Source: JAMCRM01 sp041685075
GTDB taxonomy: Bacteria > Acidobacteriota > Terriglobia > Bryobacterales > Bryobacteraceae
NCBI GenBank assembly: GCA_041685075.1
Contig: JAWLGN010000287.1
Coordinates: 1-7,147 of the forward strand
Length of the DNA: 7,147 nt
Direction: 5' to 3'
Shown here: in pieces, positions 7,001 to 7,147 of the stretch
How the letters are laid out: each line of letters opens with the position of its first letter
Numbering within the stretch: position 1 is the first letter of the stretch
Translations under genes and position numbers: made by a program
Notes under the pieces: model-generated
Seen by the model: only the letters and a program-made list of their open reading frames with translations
Databases searched by the model: none
Told to the model about the DNA's origin: nothing

Positions 7001-7147
7001 CCTGGTCCGCCGCCAGGAGGAACTGAAATACCTGGACGAGACCAGCCGCAAGGAGCTGAACTGCGCGGTGGCGGAACTGGCCTCCGGCGAGGAGACCATC
7101 CCCGCGCCGGAAGCCATCGACGAGGCCGAGCAGCAGTACAAGGAAGT
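4080..7147 (+). CDS. smc: Chromosome segregation protein SMC, 3'-partial
   Basis: SMC is the ATPase of the bacterial condensin-like complex, which works with kleisin ScpA and ScpB to organise and separate chromosomes. The 1022 visible codons cover the N-terminal head, with opening LKLKRVEMQGFKSF, Walker A GPNGCGKS at residues 33-40, Q-loop region VLGEQSAKSLRG at 49-60, YRSGESEYLING, and IIEQGRIGQILSSRP from 178. Next come an outgoing coiled coil (about 215-540) rich in Glu, Arg, Leu and Ala heptads, a full hinge (about 562-718, from GLKPLGLLADYVEV to LSGGKKTGSGPLQLKRE), and a returning coiled coil to the window edge. The signature motif, Walker B and the C-terminal head are beyond the edge, which fits a total of roughly 1150-1300 residues. 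An Asn-Gly-rich insertion occupies about residues 104-134. The gene seems to have its own promoter and no functional link to the upstream operon. The motif after IIEQGR resembles Acidobacteriota SMCs from memory. Confidence 0.95.
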   Translation, partial: MLKLKRVEMQGFKSFCDRTELRFNGGGIAAVVGPNGCGKSNISDAISWVLGEQSAKSLRGTRMEDVIFAGTRDRKPVGMAYVTLTLVVPESARQGEVLQLDLENGVNGKTNGHNGSGQVNGQAGPAARAASGNGEITITRRLYRSGESEYLINGRTARLRDIQELFMGTGLGPESYAIIEQGRIGQILSSRPQDRRNIIEEAAGVTKYKTRKRLSEAKLEGAKQNLARVFDILEEVTRQVNSLKRQASKARRYGELKAEMDARLRVVLAGRYQLLERDAAKAALDLNMADAELKARSGEVAAGEKQSESLRAVCFETERRLTETRRLLAEHKVEAERTRGRLEAQVRESGAIEQRIAEAERESQELDTRLERLDAELEAQRAGLDELDRRIAGSREQLQEKNLQRDGLQTRVREREKAIEAGRQAVLRLLGEASTLRNQLAQIDEYLAGIDRESARSNREAEVASAEIERLNAAKAKLAEDVARRQLELEQITSERRKTEEELSVRRQNAVELRRRIEALQTECSRLKARKESVENVLAHRSYTTDAVKRLFAAVEKGKAPGLKPLGLLADYVEVDPAFEKPVEEFLHEELEYVVVENWSQAGQGLDFLRSELDGRATFMIHPDKNGNGKPHLPEPAIGPETGIVARLSDAVRLTNGLTDRAADLLPRVSLCFVAEDRAAAERLAMAYPHLYFLLPDGYCYHGHTLSGGKKTGSGPLQLKREARELGVELAAKQRALDAEAARLEELNREIAGTEAALERLRSAQQASEKDRVALDHEMRKLGDDLSRANSRLSVARLELERLRRDSQRSAEQRERSLAAVEEKERLKAEGEGKLEAERQELEKLEAQLATIAEEHSVLRAELAQLEERHRGQRAALAKVEQQHREMAARRGRIAPEIERLGVERARLLADNIELDRKVVELGERIREAEAAENQLAAEEAKQREALHIGEEQLKTLRAEVQELMERRGQIEVDLVRRQEELKYLDETSRKELNCAVAELASGEETIPAPEAIDEAEQQYKE
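4389..4481 (+). repeat. Asn-Gly-rich low-complexity segment within the SMC head
   Basis: This stretch encodes residues 104-134 of SMC, with Asn-Gly pairs at residues 104, 107, 111, 114, 120 and 133 plus Gly, Ser, Ala and Gln. It lies between the strand ending TLTL and the conserved EITITRRLYRSGESE. That gap spans about 48 residues here, against about 14 in Bacillus subtilis Smc as I recall it. The AAC/AAT-rich codons locally lower the GC content, and imperfect repetition of an AAC-GGN unit suggests growth by slippage. It is probably a flexible surface loop. Confidence 0.6.

Noticed and set aside
6182..7141. Serine/arginine-rich 319-codon frame on the minus strand near the window end
   Set aside because: A Ser/Arg-rich product is what the reverse complement of Glu/Leu/Ala/Arg coiled-coil codons gives; no start context or domain supports it.

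Overview
The window is about 7.1 kb of GC-rich, almost fully coding bacterial DNA, with every supported gene on the + strand. It has two unrelated parts separated by one short, more AT-rich intergenic gap of 149 bases.

Positions 1 to 3930 hold the distal part of a tight catabolic operon. The genes are an acyl-CoA carboxylase carboxyltransferase (beta) subunit, cut at its 5' end by the window edge; a DUF1446/AtuA-type protein; a separate small AtuA C-terminal-type protein; and a crotonase (enoyl-CoA hydratase/isomerase family). Neighbouring genes overlap by 4, 4 and 8 bases, so they are probably translationally coupled. This gene set is the hallmark of 3-methyl-branched acyl-CoA breakdown: the leucine/isovalerate route through methylcrotonyl-CoA and 3-methylglutaconyl-CoA, or the homologous acyclic terpene (citronellol/geraniol) route through geranyl-CoA. 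The biotin carboxylase/biotin carrier alpha subunit, the acyl-CoA dehydrogenase and the lyase are not in view, and the sequence alone does not fix the substrate.

Positions 3931 to 4079 are intergenic. They carry a 10-bp perfect palindrome with a near copy 40 bp downstream, an imperfect hairpin just after the crotonase stop, and a plausible sigma70-like promoter followed by a Shine-Dalgarno sequence for the next gene.

Positions 4080 to the window end hold the first 1022 codons of a chromosome segregation SMC ATPase: N-terminal head with Walker A, first coiled-coil arm, complete hinge and most of the returning arm. The C-terminal head lies outside. Its head domain carries an Asn-Gly-rich insertion of about 35 residues.

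The organism is a high-GC bacterium. From remembered family resemblance, the SMC motif after the signature IIEQGR and the style of the carboxyltransferase suggest Acidobacteriota or a close relative. This is an inference, not a search result. I saw no mobile element, CRISPR array, tRNA, rRNA or defence system. I do not see a convincing previously undescribed system; the most notable points are the split AtuA, the crotonase with one missing catalytic glutamate, the SMC head insertion and the possible operator between the two units.
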